From JAMCXS01 sp964459065 (GTDB taxonomy: Bacteria > Acidobacteriota > Terriglobia > UBA7540): a stretch of DNA of 31,545 bases. The DNA lies in contig CAYWMN010000007.1 in assembly GCA_964459065.1 (NCBI GenBank), positions 1-31,545 on the forward strand, given 5' to 3'. The position numbers and the translations under genes were made by a program. Shown piece by piece: positions 1 to 8,019 of the stretch; the stretch's first letter is position 1, and each line of letters begins with the position of its first letter. Under the pieces are notes generated by a model. The model saw nothing but the letters and a program-made list of their open reading frames with translations. It searched no databases and was not told the origin of the DNA.

Positions 1-174
1 CTGCACCATCTTCTCCCGCGCCTTGCGCCGCTCAATGGTATCGGGGGCGGTTTCGGATGCGGAGCGGGCCGGCGCCATGGCTTGAAAAATCGGGGGATCA
101 ATCGCGGCAGGGAACAGGAAGGGAAGCGCGACCACAAGCCAGAACAGCCTTTGTGGAAGGGACGTGATTCGCAT
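1..174 (-). CDS. Secreted protein, N-terminal 58 residues only (possible protein-L-isoaspartate O-methyltransferase)
   Basis: The gene starts at ATG 174 and runs off the left edge of the window, so only 58 codons are visible. An SD sequence AGAGGTGG (178-185) sits 3 nt upstream of the ATG and a perfect TATAAT -10 lies at 192-197. The first 30 residues form a Sec signal peptide: a basic start (MRITSLPQR), a hydrophobic core (LFWLVVALPFLFPAA), then a polar region. The visible end, ERRKAREKMVQ, resembles the opening of isoaspartate methyltransferases (Pcm), which begin with a similar Arg-rich segment followed by MV-x-x-Q. That assignment rests on a few residues and is tentative; only the secreted nature is well supported. 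Confidence 0.6.
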   Translation of the reverse strand, partial: MRITSLPQRLFWLVVALPFLFPAAIDPPIFQAMAPARSASETAPDTIERRKAREKMVQ

Positions 175-191
175 ACGCCACCTCTGTTGTT

Positions 192-225
192 ATTATATCG
201 CTGAGCCCGGCAAATAGAACCGGGC
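192..225 (-). promoter_or_regulatory. Promoter -10 (TATAAT) with operator-like inverted repeat
   Basis: On the minus strand a perfect -10 hexamer TATAAT (192-197) is placed to start transcription near 185, at the SD of the gene at 174. No good -35 is present; instead the -35 zone is occupied by an inverted repeat GCCCGG, 9 nt, CCGGGC (205-225). A dyad in this place is typical of a regulator binding site. The region lies between divergent genes, so it could also influence the permease gene at 301. Confidence 0.45.
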
Positions 226-300
226 CACTCCAGCAAAAGCTCCTTCAGGCTGCCGCTTCCGGTATGATAGGCGCAGGGATTCCTGAGACGGAGACAATCC

Positions 301-1665
301 ATGCCGCCCACTCTTCGACGCGAACTCACCGTGGTGAGCGCCACCGCCCTGGTGGTCTCCAATATGATCGGCACAGGCGTTTTTACGACCACCGGCTTTT
401 TGGCGTCTGACTTGGGCAATGTCGCCCTGGCGCTGGGGATTTGGATCTTGGGCGGCGTCGTCGCCATGGCAGGCTGCCTGGTTTACGCAGAGTTGGGCGT
501 CAACTTTCCGCGCTCGGGCGGCGAATATGTTTATCTGCGCGAGGCCTGGGGACCCGGCTGGGGCTTTTTGAGCGGCTGGGTGTCATTCTTTGCCGGGTTT
601 TCGGCTCCCATCGCGGCGGGAGCTTTAGCTTTCTCGGCTTACCTCAGTTATTTCTTTCCGTCACTTGCTCCGGCCGCCGCAACCCCCATCGCTTCGGGCT
701 TCGGTTGGCTGCATCTGGGCAACGGGCAGCTTTTAGCGATAGGAATCCTGATCGTTTTTGCCGGGGTCAATATCCTGGGCATCAAGCAGGCGGCAAACTT
801 ACAGAACCTGCTGACGCTTCTCAAACTCGCCGTCCTGGCGGGTTTCTTGATCCTCGCTTTTTCCATCGGCCAAGGCCATTGGCATCACTTTGCTGAAAAC
901 GCCACCCGCGCCTCCACCCACAGTCTTTGGTTGCAGTTCGCCGTCTCATTAACCTTTGTGATGTTTGCCTACAGCGGCTGGAATGCGGCGACTTACGTGG
1001 CCGAAGAGATTCAGTCGCCCGAGCGAACTCTCCCGCTGGTGATGGTGATTGGGACGGCGCTGGTGGCCGTGCTCTATGTGGCCTGCAACGTCGCTTTCAT
1101 TTACGCGCTGCCACTCCAGGACCTGAAAGGCGTCCTGGCAGTTGGGTCAAAAACAGCCCAAGCGCTGTTCCAGGGCAGCGGCGGAGCGATTTTCAGCGGC
1201 ATGATGGCCGCCGCGCTGCTTTCCTGCGTCAGCGCCATGATGATTGTGGGGCCACGGGTTTATTACGCCATGGCGCAGGACGGCTGTTTTTTCTCCGCGG
1301 CCGCTCGCATCCATCCACGCCGGAGAACGCCGATTGCAGCCATTCTGTTCCAAACAGCCGCTTCGGCCGTCCTGATCGCCACCGGAACCTTTGAAGCGCT
1401 CATCTACTACATCGGGTTCCTGCTGGTACTGTTTGCAGCCGTGGCCACAGCGGGAATTTTCCATTTGCGGAAAAGGCCGGGTTGGAAGAAGCTCCGCGCC
1501 GTCGATTACTGCTATCCTTTGGTGCCGTGGGTTTTTCTTCTGGCCGGCGCCGGCATGCTGATCTCGACCATCCAACTCCGGCCCCGCGAGTCGTTTTGGG
1601 GATTGGCCACCGTGGCGCTGGGAGCTACGTTCTACTGGTGGCGCAACCGCCGGAAGCCGGTGTAG
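301..1665 (+). CDS. APC-family amino acid permease
   Basis: A 454-residue polytopic inner-membrane protein that most likely imports or exchanges amino acids. About twelve hydrophobic segments can be read along the protein. The first helix carries SNMIGTGVFTT (about residues 20-30), the unwound substrate-binding segment of the APC superfamily (consensus GxGIF), and PRSGGEYVYLREAWG follows at about residues 70-84, the second family signature. Length is normal for the family. The ATG at 301 is preceded by GGAGA (290-294). A -10-like TATGAT occurs at 263-268 without a clear -35. The substrate cannot be told from sequence; the L-type/YfnA-like branch fits best. Confidence 0.85.
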   Translation: MPPTLRRELTVVSATALVVSNMIGTGVFTTTGFLASDLGNVALALGIWILGGVVAMAGCLVYAELGVNFPRSGGEYVYLREAWGPGWGFLSGWVSFFAGFSAPIAAGALAFSAYLSYFFPSLAPAAATPIASGFGWLHLGNGQLLAIGILIVFAGVNILGIKQAANLQNLLTLLKLAVLAGFLILAFSIGQGHWHHFAENATRASTHSLWLQFAVSLTFVMFAYSGWNAATYVAEEIQSPERTLPLVMVIGTALVAVLYVACNVAFIYALPLQDLKGVLAVGSKTAQALFQGSGGAIFSGMMAAALLSCVSAMMIVGPRVYYAMAQDGCFFSAAARIHPRRRTPIAAILFQTAASAVLIATGTFEALIYYIGFLLVLFAAVATAGIFHLRKRPGWKKLRAVDYCYPLVPWVFLLAGAGMLISTIQLRPRESFWGLATVALGATFYWWRNRRKPV

Positions 1666-1727
1666 GGAAAAGCCACGGGCGGGTCGAATAGTATATTAAA
1701 ACGGAAACACGGGTGGAAAATTCGCTC

Positions 1728-3578
1728 ATGCAGAAAACCCTCAGCCACGTCGGGGCGCCAGTCGAATTCCAGCCAACCTGCCGGAACCTTTTTGCCGCTT
1801 TGCTGCTGGCGCTGGCGGCGGTTTCAACCGCCGCGGCGCAATCCGCGCCCATTCGTTACCGGCTTGACCTGCGGAATCCCTCGTTGCATTTAGTTCGGGT
1901 CACCATGACGGTTCCTCAAGCAGCGGCTGGAACCCAATTGCAATTTCCGGCCTGGAACAACCTTTACCAGATTCGCGATTTCGTCCGCGACGTCCAGCAG
2001 GTTACGGCGGCCTGCAACGGCAAGCCCTCGCTCCTGCGCCGCGTGGACATGGACACCTGGCAAAGCACCCGGGCTTGCGGCAGTCTGAAGATTGATTACT
2101 CGGTTTACGCCGATCAGGACAATGTTTTCTCCAGCGTCCTTAATGCCCGCCGCGCGTTTCTCAATTTCGCCCTCCTGCTTTTTTATCTGCCTCGCGAGCG
2201 CAGCCGCCCGGTGCACGTCCGCTTTATCCTGCCGCAGGGCTGGAAGCTTGCCACGATCTTAAAGAACTCCCGCCAGCCGGGCGTCTATGAAGCGGCCGAT
2301 TACGACCGGCTGGCCGACAGCCCCGCCGAGGCCGGAAGCTTCCAGGAATACGACTACCGGCAAAAGGGCGCGACATTCCGAGTGATCGTCGACGGCAGCC
2401 GAAACCTTTATTCACCGCGACGCGTGGTGGCCGCGGTCAAAAGAATCACCGGCGCTGAAACCGCTCTGATGCGGGACGTCCCGTTCCGCCGCTATACGTT
2501 CTTTTATTATTTTCCCGAGTCGGGCGGAGGCGGAGGAATGGAACACCGCGACGGCACCGCCATCAGCATTTCGGCCGACGATATGCGCGAAGGTCTCTAC
2601 TCACTGGAAGCCACCACCGCCCACGAATTTTTCCACCTGTGGAATGTGAAACGCATCCGGCCCAAAGGTCTTGAGCCCATCGACTACATCCACGGAAACG
2701 ATACCAGCGACCTGTGGTTTTCCGAAGGCTTCACCAGCACCTACGCCGAACTGATGCTGTTGCGCACGGGGATCATCGGCCGAAAGTTTTTTTATGATCA
2801 CATTGCTTCGCAAATCGCAGAACTGAAGTCGCGCCCGGCAAGGCATTTCCAGAGCGCCGAGCAAGCCGGCCGCGAAGCCTGGCTTGAGAAGTATCCCGAC
2901 TACTTCCGGCCGGAACGAAGCATTTCCTATTACAACAAGGGTGAATTGCTCGGTTATTTGCTCGATCTGGCCATCCGCCACTGGAGCGGCAACCGCCACA
3001 GCCTCGACACCGTCATGCGGCGATTAAACGAGGACTACGCCAAGCGCGGCCGCTTCATCGACGATAGCGGCCTTGAAAAAATCATCACCAACCTTGCCCC
3101 GGGCTTCGATTGCAAAGCTTTTTTCCGCGACGACGTCGATGGAACCCGCGACCTCCCCTACAACACCTACCTTGGCGATGCCGGCTTGCGGCTGGAAGCC
3201 CGGCAGGCGAAAGTGGCGGACTTGGGCTTCCGCGCGCTCAAGAGCTTTATCGGCCCGGTGAGCGTGGATTCAGTGGAACCGGAAAGCAATGCGCAGGCAG
3301 CGGGACTCAAATCCGGCGACGTTCTCCTCAAAATGAATGGGGTCGAGTTAACCTGGCTTCCCGATGAAGACGCGGGCGAACTGCATCCGGGCGAGCGGGT
3401 GCGGTTCATGGTCCGGCGCGGCCGGCGCACGTTTCCGCTGGAATTCCGGCTGGGATCAAAGATTGCAACAACCTATCGTGTGTTGGAAATCAAGCACGCA
3501 AGTCCTGACGAGCGCCTTGTCAGAGCAGGATGGCTGAAGGGCGAAACCACGACCGACGAGGACGCGCAAAACCGATGA
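1728..3578 (+). CDS. M61 family metallopeptidase with C-terminal PDZ domain, secreted
   Basis: A zinc aminopeptidase of the M61 (glycyl aminopeptidase) family, probably acting in the periplasm on small or acidic peptides. The zinc motif is complete: HEFFH at residues 299-303 followed by WNVKRIRP, with the downstream Glu in WFSEGFTSTYAEL. An N-terminal domain of beta-rich character precedes it and a PDZ domain (VEPESNAQAAGLKSGDVLLKMNG) ends the protein. The start at ATG 1728 is preferred over GTG 1713 because GGTGGA (1712-1717) then lies 10 nt upstream and a TATATT -10 (1692-1697) fits; residues 10-40 then form a signal peptide ending near AAAQ. Its stop overlaps the next start (ATGA at 3575-3578), implying translational coupling to the acyltransferase. 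Confidence 0.88.
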   Translation: MQKTLSHVGAPVEFQPTCRNLFAALLLALAAVSTAAAQSAPIRYRLDLRNPSLHLVRVTMTVPQAAAGTQLQFPAWNNLYQIRDFVRDVQQVTAACNGKPSLLRRVDMDTWQSTRACGSLKIDYSVYADQDNVFSSVLNARRAFLNFALLLFYLPRERSRPVHVRFILPQGWKLATILKNSRQPGVYEAADYDRLADSPAEAGSFQEYDYRQKGATFRVIVDGSRNLYSPRRVVAAVKRITGAETALMRDVPFRRYTFFYYFPESGGGGGMEHRDGTAISISADDMREGLYSLEATTAHEFFHLWNVKRIRPKGLEPIDYIHGNDTSDLWFSEGFTSTYAELMLLRTGIIGRKFFYDHIASQIAELKSRPARHFQSAEQAGREAWLEKYPDYFRPERSISYYNKGELLGYLLDLAIRHWSGNRHSLDTVMRRLNEDYAKRGRFIDDSGLEKIITNLAPGFDCKAFFRDDVDGTRDLPYNTYLGDAGLRLEARQAKVADLGFRALKSFIGPVSVDSVEPESNAQAAGLKSGDVLLKMNGVELTWLPDEDAGELHPGERVRFMVRRGRRTFPLEFRLGSKIATTYRVLEIKHASPDERLVRAGWLKGETTTDEDAQNR

Positions 3579-4303
3579 TTCGAACCCTCTGTATGCTGGC
3601 AGCCGTGAGCCTTTACGTCGTGGCCGTCGGGCTCCCGGCGCTGCTCGCCTCCGTCATCACGGGGAATAGCGATTATGTTTATAACGCCAGCGTTGCAGGG
3701 GCGCGAATGGGCCTGCGCGTGGCCGGGATCAAAGTGCTTGTGGAAGGCCGGGATCGAATTCCGGCCGGTCGCGCCGTCGTGTTCATGTCCAATCACCAGA
3801 GCAATTGTGACCCGCCCGCTCTGGTCGCGAGTCTTCCTCCGGTCCTGATCCTGGCCAAAAAGGAGCTCTTTCGCCTTCCCGTCCTGGGGCGCGCCATGCG
3901 GCTGCGGGGGTTTGTTCCCGTGGACCGCAAGAGCCGCGAACGGGCCATTGCAGCCGTTGATCGAGCCGCGGAGTCCCTTAAACAGGGGGCTTCGTTTTTG
4001 GTGTTTCCAGAAGGAACCCGAAGCCCCGACGGCAGGCTGCAAGCCTTCAAGAAAGGCGTTTTTGTGATGGCCATCAAGGCGGGAGCGCCCATTGTGCCCA
4101 TTTCGATTTCAGGCGGCAGCAGGATTATGCGCAAGGGTGAATTCCGCATCCATCCGGGAACGCTTCGGATTACCATCCATGACCCGGTTCCCACCGCCGG
4201 CACCGGCCTCAAGGACCGCGCCGCAGTGGTGGCCCAGGTGCGCCGGGCCATTTCCGCAGGGCTCAGGCCCGATGAGCAGGACCGGGAAGAAGCGGCCAGC
4301 TAA
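3575..4303 (+). CDS. plsC: 1-acyl-sn-glycerol-3-phosphate acyltransferase (PlsC family)
   Basis: Transfers an acyl chain to lysophosphatidic acid to give phosphatidic acid, the second step of phospholipid synthesis, at the inner membrane. The 242-residue protein has an N-terminal membrane segment (residues about 3-25), the catalytic NHxxxxD box as NHQSNCD (73-79), the glycerol-phosphate site FPEGTRS (144-150) and the later PIVPISISG block. The start is ATG 3575, overlapping the TGA of the M61 gene by 4 nt; a GAGGA lies about 12 nt upstream. Membership of the PlsC family is certain; that this is the housekeeping enzyme rather than a related acyltransferase is likely but not proven. Confidence 0.87.
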   Translation: MIRTLCMLAAVSLYVVAVGLPALLASVITGNSDYVYNASVAGARMGLRVAGIKVLVEGRDRIPAGRAVVFMSNHQSNCDPPALVASLPPVLILAKKELFRLPVLGRAMRLRGFVPVDRKSRERAIAAVDRAAESLKQGASFLVFPEGTRSPDGRLQAFKKGVFVMAIKAGAPIVPISISGGSRIMRKGEFRIHPGTLRITIHDPVPTAGTGLKDRAAVVAQVRRAISAGLRPDEQDREEAAS

Positions 4304-4315
4304 GCAGGTACGGTT

Positions 4316-5338
4316 TCAGTCGCCTGCCTCTTGCGAATCGGACCGGCTGAAATAGCGGCGCGTGGCCGCGTAAATTTCCGGCAGTCGGGCATAGGCGGCC
4401 GAGCATTTCAGCCATCGCGAGTTATCAATGGCCGGAGAGCCGGAAATGATTCGGTCGCGTTTTACGTCGGCAGGAATTCCGGCCTGGGCGGTGGCGATCA
4501 CATTGTCCCCGATGGTCAAGTGGCCGGCTACCCCCACCTGACCCGCCAACACCACGTTGCGTCCCACCTTGCAGCTTCCCGCCAGGCCCGACTGTCCGCA
4601 GAGCAGGGTATTTTCGCCGATATCGCAGGCGTGCCCCACCTGGACCAGATTGTCGACCTTGACTCCCTGCCGAAGCCGCGTCTCACCCACCGTTGCGCGG
4701 TCAATGCAGGCATTCGCCTGAATCTCAACGCCGTCTTCAATCACCACGGTTCCAGCCTGCACAATTTTGTAGTAAGAGCCGTCGGCCTGGCGGGCAAAAC
4801 CGAATCCATCGCCGCCAACCACCGCCCCATTTTGCACCAGCACGTTATTGCCGATCGTAACGTTCTCACGCACCACGGCGTGCGAGTGGGCAAAAAAGTT
4901 GTTCCCGATCCTGGCGCCGCTGTAAATCATGACGTGACCTTTAAGAACGCAATCGTCACCCATTTCAACGCCTTCCTCAATCACCACGTAAGGGCCGATG
5001 GAGGGTTTGCGTCCGATCTTGACGCCTGAGGCGATGACAGCCGTGGGATGAATGCCCGGCAAGGGGCGAAGGGGCGGCGCAAAAAGCTCCAGAGCCCTGG
5101 CAAAATCGAGATAGGGGTTGGCAGAGCGCAGCGCCGGACGCCCAGGATCGGGCTCGGACGGCGATAAAATGACCGCGGCCGCTCGAGTCGTTTTCAATTT
5201 CCGCCGATATTTAGGATTGGAAAGGAAGGTCAGGGATGAGGGTCCTGCCATCTCGATAGGTTCAATTGCTGTGATTTCAAGATCTTCGGGACCCTCCAGC
5301 TGCGATCCCAGCTTTGCTGCAATATCGCCGAGTTTCAT
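4316..5338 (-). CDS. lpxD: UDP-3-O-acylglucosamine N-acyltransferase LpxD
   Basis: Adds the N-linked acyl chain to UDP-3-O-acyl-glucosamine, the third step of lipid A synthesis, so the cell has an LPS-type outer membrane. The 340-residue protein shows the uridine-binding N-terminal domain (residues 1-95) and a long left-handed beta-helix of hexapeptide repeats from about 98 to 310. The catalytic His is H236 in VQVGHACDIGENT, close to H239 of E. coli. The start is ATG 5338, because AGAAGGAG (5347-5354) stands 8 nt upstream; an in-frame TTG at 5362 would put the SD inside the gene. It is convergent with plsC, 12 nt away, and stands apart from other lpx genes. Confidence 0.95.
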   Translation of the reverse strand: MKLGDIAAKLGSQLEGPEDLEITAIEPIEMAGPSSLTFLSNPKYRRKLKTTRAAAVILSPSEPDPGRPALRSANPYLDFARALELFAPPLRPLPGIHPTAVIASGVKIGRKPSIGPYVVIEEGVEMGDDCVLKGHVMIYSGARIGNNFFAHSHAVVRENVTIGNNVLVQNGAVVGGDGFGFARQADGSYYKIVQAGTVVIEDGVEIQANACIDRATVGETRLRQGVKVDNLVQVGHACDIGENTLLCGQSGLAGSCKVGRNVVLAGQVGVAGHLTIGDNVIATAQAGIPADVKRDRIISGSPAIDNSRWLKCSAAYARLPEIYAATRRYFSRSDSQEAGD

Positions 5339-5600
5339 GTGTCGAGCTCCTTCTAGCGTCAAGGAATAAAGCCGGCCGCGGAACAGGCGGTAAAAGCTCA
5401 GATTGCAAGGTTATCAGGGGAGGCCGCGGGTAAGCAATGGGCCTTGGTGAGTCAGTAGTACGGAAGTCCTCTTGCCTTGTCGCGGGCCAAGGTCCAGACT
5501 GGCTACAAGTGAGCGTCTGATCTCCCGAGCCCTTCGTCCTTCGTGCTAAACGGTGGATCAGGAAAGCGGAGTACAACAAATTTCTGGCAGCAGGTTGATC

Positions 5601-5924
5601 ATGATGACGAGACAGCAACGACGAGGTATCCGCGCAGGGACACGAATCCCCATCGAACTCCCCGTCAGCATGCGCTGGAAGAGCCCGATGGGAACTGAAC
5701 GTCTTGCGGTAGCAAGAACCGGCAATATGAGCGGCAACGGGCTTTTTATTCAAACGCCCCTCCGCTTGCCCCCCCAAACAAAGCTGCAATTGACCGTAGC
5801 GCTTCCGCGGGAAATCGTCAAAGCTGGCGTTCAACTAGCCTGCCAGGGGCGCGTCGTTCAGGATAGATCTCAGAGGAATATTTCGGGAATCCTCGTGGTG
5901 ATTGACGACTATGAATTACGGTGA
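5601..5924 (+). CDS. PilZ domain protein, putative c-di-GMP receptor
   Basis: A 107-residue single-domain protein. It starts with an Arg-rich stretch MMTRQQRRGIRAGTRIPIELPV that contains the RxxxR motif, and continues to TGNMSGNGLFI (about residues 39-49), the [D/N]xSxxG motif; together these bind the guanines and phosphates of cyclic di-GMP in PilZ domains. The rest is predicted beta-barrel with no extra output domain. Two adjacent ATGs (5601, 5604) are possible starts; a weak GCAGG (5590-5594) precedes them. The gene is followed after about 150 nt by a LuxR-type regulator on the same strand. Family call is good; binding is inferred. Confidence 0.78.
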   Translation: MMTRQQRRGIRAGTRIPIELPVSMRWKSPMGTERLAVARTGNMSGNGLFIQTPLRLPPQTKLQLTVALPREIVKAGVQLACQGRVVQDRSQRNISGILVVIDDYELR

Positions 5925-6080
5925 ACAGACCTTCCGGCTCAGCTGTGGACGCTCCTCCGGCCAGATCGCAGCAACCCTCCTTCCCGCCCCGGCAGTGCAG
6001 ACCGGCCTTGAGGGCGAATTCCCGCCCAGCGAAGCGAACCTGCTGTTGGGAGCGCTGAAACATTGCCCAAACCCACAAAA

Positions 6081-6755
6081 ATGCGGCAGCGAGCAAAGAA
6101 AAGGGTCAAGGTGCTCATCGCAGACCGTGAAAGCATCTTCCGCCTGGGGCTGAAGAAGCTCTTAAGCCTTGAGGATGACCTGCGCGTGGTGGCGCACGCG
6201 GATAACGCCTCACAAACCCTGGCAATGGTGGAAGCTTTCAGGCCCGACCTGGTGATTGTGCAGCAGGAAATCGCCCTCGATGAAGATTGCGTGGTAATAG
6301 GAGAAATTTGCCGGCAATTGCCCGCATGCCGGGTGGTTGCCACTGCGTCAGTGGTTTCTGAAGGCGCGGCCCGGCAAGTGGCACTGGCTGGAGGCTCCGG
6401 CCTGATCTCAAAAGCCGACACCCCCGAAGCTTTTGTTGAAAGTGTCCGGAGGGTTCTGGACGGAGAAAACATTTTGCCGGCAACCCAGCCGCCGCAGGGA
6501 ACCACGCCTATTGCCGACGGCGACGGCGGCCGAAGGCGCCCCGTAGATACCCTGACCCACCGCGAAAAATCTATCGTGAGCTGCCTGACCCAGGGCTGGA
6601 GAAACCGTGAAATTGCTGCGCACCTGAAAATTACCGAGCAAACCGTGAAGAACCACCTCCGCTCGGTTTTTGACAAAGTTGGGGTTTCGGACCGCCTGGA
6701 GCTGGTTCTCTACGCGATCCACAAGCACCTGGAGCTTCCAGCTTTGGGAAAATAG
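6081..6755 (+). CDS. LuxR/NarL-type response regulator with degenerate receiver
   Basis: A DNA-binding transcription regulator of 224 residues. The N-terminal receiver-like domain (about residues 11-128) begins KVLIADRESIFRLG, and the C-terminal HTH (about 160-218) reads TLTHREKSIVSCL, then NREIAAHLKITEQTVKNHLRSVFDKV, a textbook NarL/FixJ helix-turn-helix. The phospho-acceptor position, in RPDLVIVQQE, is Gln61 instead of Asp, and the second residue of the acidic pair is Arg (D15-R16). The conserved Lys (K111 in LISKAD) is kept. Phosphorylation by a histidine kinase is therefore unlikely. TTG 6063 with GGGAG (6048-6052) is an alternative start six codons upstream. No kinase gene is adjacent. 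Confidence 0.87.
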   Translation: MRQRAKKRVKVLIADRESIFRLGLKKLLSLEDDLRVVAHADNASQTLAMVEAFRPDLVIVQQEIALDEDCVVIGEICRQLPACRVVATASVVSEGAARQVALAGGSGLISKADTPEAFVESVRRVLDGENILPATQPPQGTTPIADGDGGRRRPVDTLTHREKSIVSCLTQGWRNREIAAHLKITEQTVKNHLRSVFDKVGVSDRLELVLYAIHKHLELPALGK

Positions 6756-7071
6756 CCGGAGGCCACCCCGCCAAACCATCCCGGCTCACAAACAGGATTA
6801 GGCCCACCTTACGGCTCCCAGAGGTGACTTTTAATTAGTTGAAAATCCATCTTGGCCTTGACAAACGGCTTGTGCTAAGATGCGGTTCGACTTAAGCCTT
6901 TCGGGCGCCTGGGCATGCTACTTCACAGATCGGAGTATCGAAACGGGCTTCCAAGTAATTTGACGGGCAAGACCACGACACCAAACGTAATCAGGCACTG
7001 GAGATTGTGCCCCTAATAAGTTGATTGCAAAGCATTAAGCTCTTTGCTGGTCCATTTCTGATAAGGAGGCA
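6756..7071. other. Intergenic region upstream of xerD
   Basis: No coding sequence is supported in these 316 nt. The stretch holds a candidate promoter (6853-6881), and just before the SD of the recombinase gene a short dyad GCAAAG, 9 nt, CTTTGC (7027-7047). The dyad could fold in the 5' leader and affect access to the RBS AAGGAGG (7063-7069), but it is short and may be chance. Confidence 0.4.
6853..6881 (+). promoter_or_regulatory. Candidate sigma70 promoter for xerD
   Basis: An extended -10 element TGCTAAGAT (6873-6881) is preceded at a 17-nt spacing by TTGGCC (6853-6858). It would start transcripts near 6888, giving a leader of about 185 nt before the ATG at 7072. A TTGACA at 6858-6863 overlaps but its spacing (12 nt) to the -10 is too short. 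Confidence 0.4.
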
Positions 7072-7986
7072 ATGCTGACCACGCCTGGTTTGCCAGCCAA
7101 GTTTTCCCCTGAAATTCTCAGTTTCCTGGACTATGCCCGGGTTGAGAAGGGGCTGGCCTCGAACAGCATCGAGGGCTATCGGCGCGATCTTGAGAAATTC
7201 GCCCTCTTCATGCAGAAGTCCGATCTTGACTGGGACCGGGTACAGCGAGAGAACATTCGCCAGTTTCTTGAGCTGTTGTACCGCCAGGGGCTGAGCGCGC
7301 GCTCGGCCGCAAGGCATTTGGCGGCGATCAGGCACTTATTTCAGTTTCTGGTAAAAGATGGGAAGCTTGCCGTTGATCCCGCCCGGGAAGTCGAAGCTCC
7401 CAGGCTGGATCACACACTGCCCAAGTACTTAAGTTTCCAGGAAGTTGAAGCCTTGCTTGCCCAGCCCGATGTTTCCACGGCTACAGGGCTTCGGGACCGC
7501 GCCATGCTGGAATTGCTCTACGCAACAGGCATGCGGGTTTCCGAACTGATTTCGGTCCAGCAGGAGGATTTGGAACCCAACCTGGGTATTGTCCGCTGTC
7601 TTGGCAAGGGAAGGAAAGAACGGTTGATTCCCGTTGGGAAGTCGGCGCTCAGGGCGGTTGAAGCTTATCTCAGGCAGGGACGAAGCAGCTTTGTGAAACG
7701 GCCTGGAGTCCGATCCTTGTTTCTCAATGCGCGGGGTGGCGAGCTTTCCCGCGTGGGTTTCTGGAAGATTCTGCGGGCTTACGGACTCAAGGCCGGGATT
7801 CACACGCCGCTCACCCCTCACATGGTACGGCACTCGTTTGCAACCCACTTGCTGGAGCGGGGCGCCGATTTGCGGTCGATTCAGACGATGTTAGGGCACA
7901 GCGACATTTCGACGACCCAGATCTATACGCACGTTATTAAGGAACGATTGCGACAAGTCTATCAATCTCATCACCCGCGAGCCTGA
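7072..7986 (+). CDS. xerD: Tyrosine recombinase XerD/XerC
   Basis: Site-specific recombinase that resolves chromosome dimers at dif sites. The 304-residue protein has the SAM-like N-terminal DNA-binding domain (about 12-100) and the catalytic domain with every active-site residue: R155 (ATGMRVSEL), K179 (GKGRKERL), H250 and R253 (HMVRHSFATH), H276 (LGHSDIS) and the nucleophile Y285 (TTQIYTHV). Length and motifs match Xer proteins rather than phage integrases. ATG 7072 follows the strong SD AAGGAGG (7063-7069). XerD is the better guess than XerC, but the two are hard to separate by eye. No dif-like site was recognised in the window. Confidence 0.9.
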   Translation: MLTTPGLPAKFSPEILSFLDYARVEKGLASNSIEGYRRDLEKFALFMQKSDLDWDRVQRENIRQFLELLYRQGLSARSAARHLAAIRHLFQFLVKDGKLAVDPAREVEAPRLDHTLPKYLSFQEVEALLAQPDVSTATGLRDRAMLELLYATGMRVSELISVQQEDLEPNLGIVRCLGKGRKERLIPVGKSALRAVEAYLRQGRSSFVKRPGVRSLFLNARGGELSRVGFWKILRAYGLKAGIHTPLTPHMVRHSFATHLLERGADLRSIQTMLGHSDISTTQIYTHVIKERLRQVYQSHHPRA

Positions 7987-8019
7987 GAAAGGAATCGGCT
8001 CCATCCGGGTTGTGGGAAT

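Noticed and set aside
5339..5362. TTG 5362 as start of lpxD
   Set aside because: The strong SD AGAAGGAG lies inside this extension and fits ATG 5338; LpxD proteins begin at the equivalent of MKLGDIA.
7027..7047. Dyad before xerD as a riboswitch or dif-like site
   Set aside because: Only 6 bp of stem with no conserved riboswitch core; it does not have the 28-bp structure of dif.
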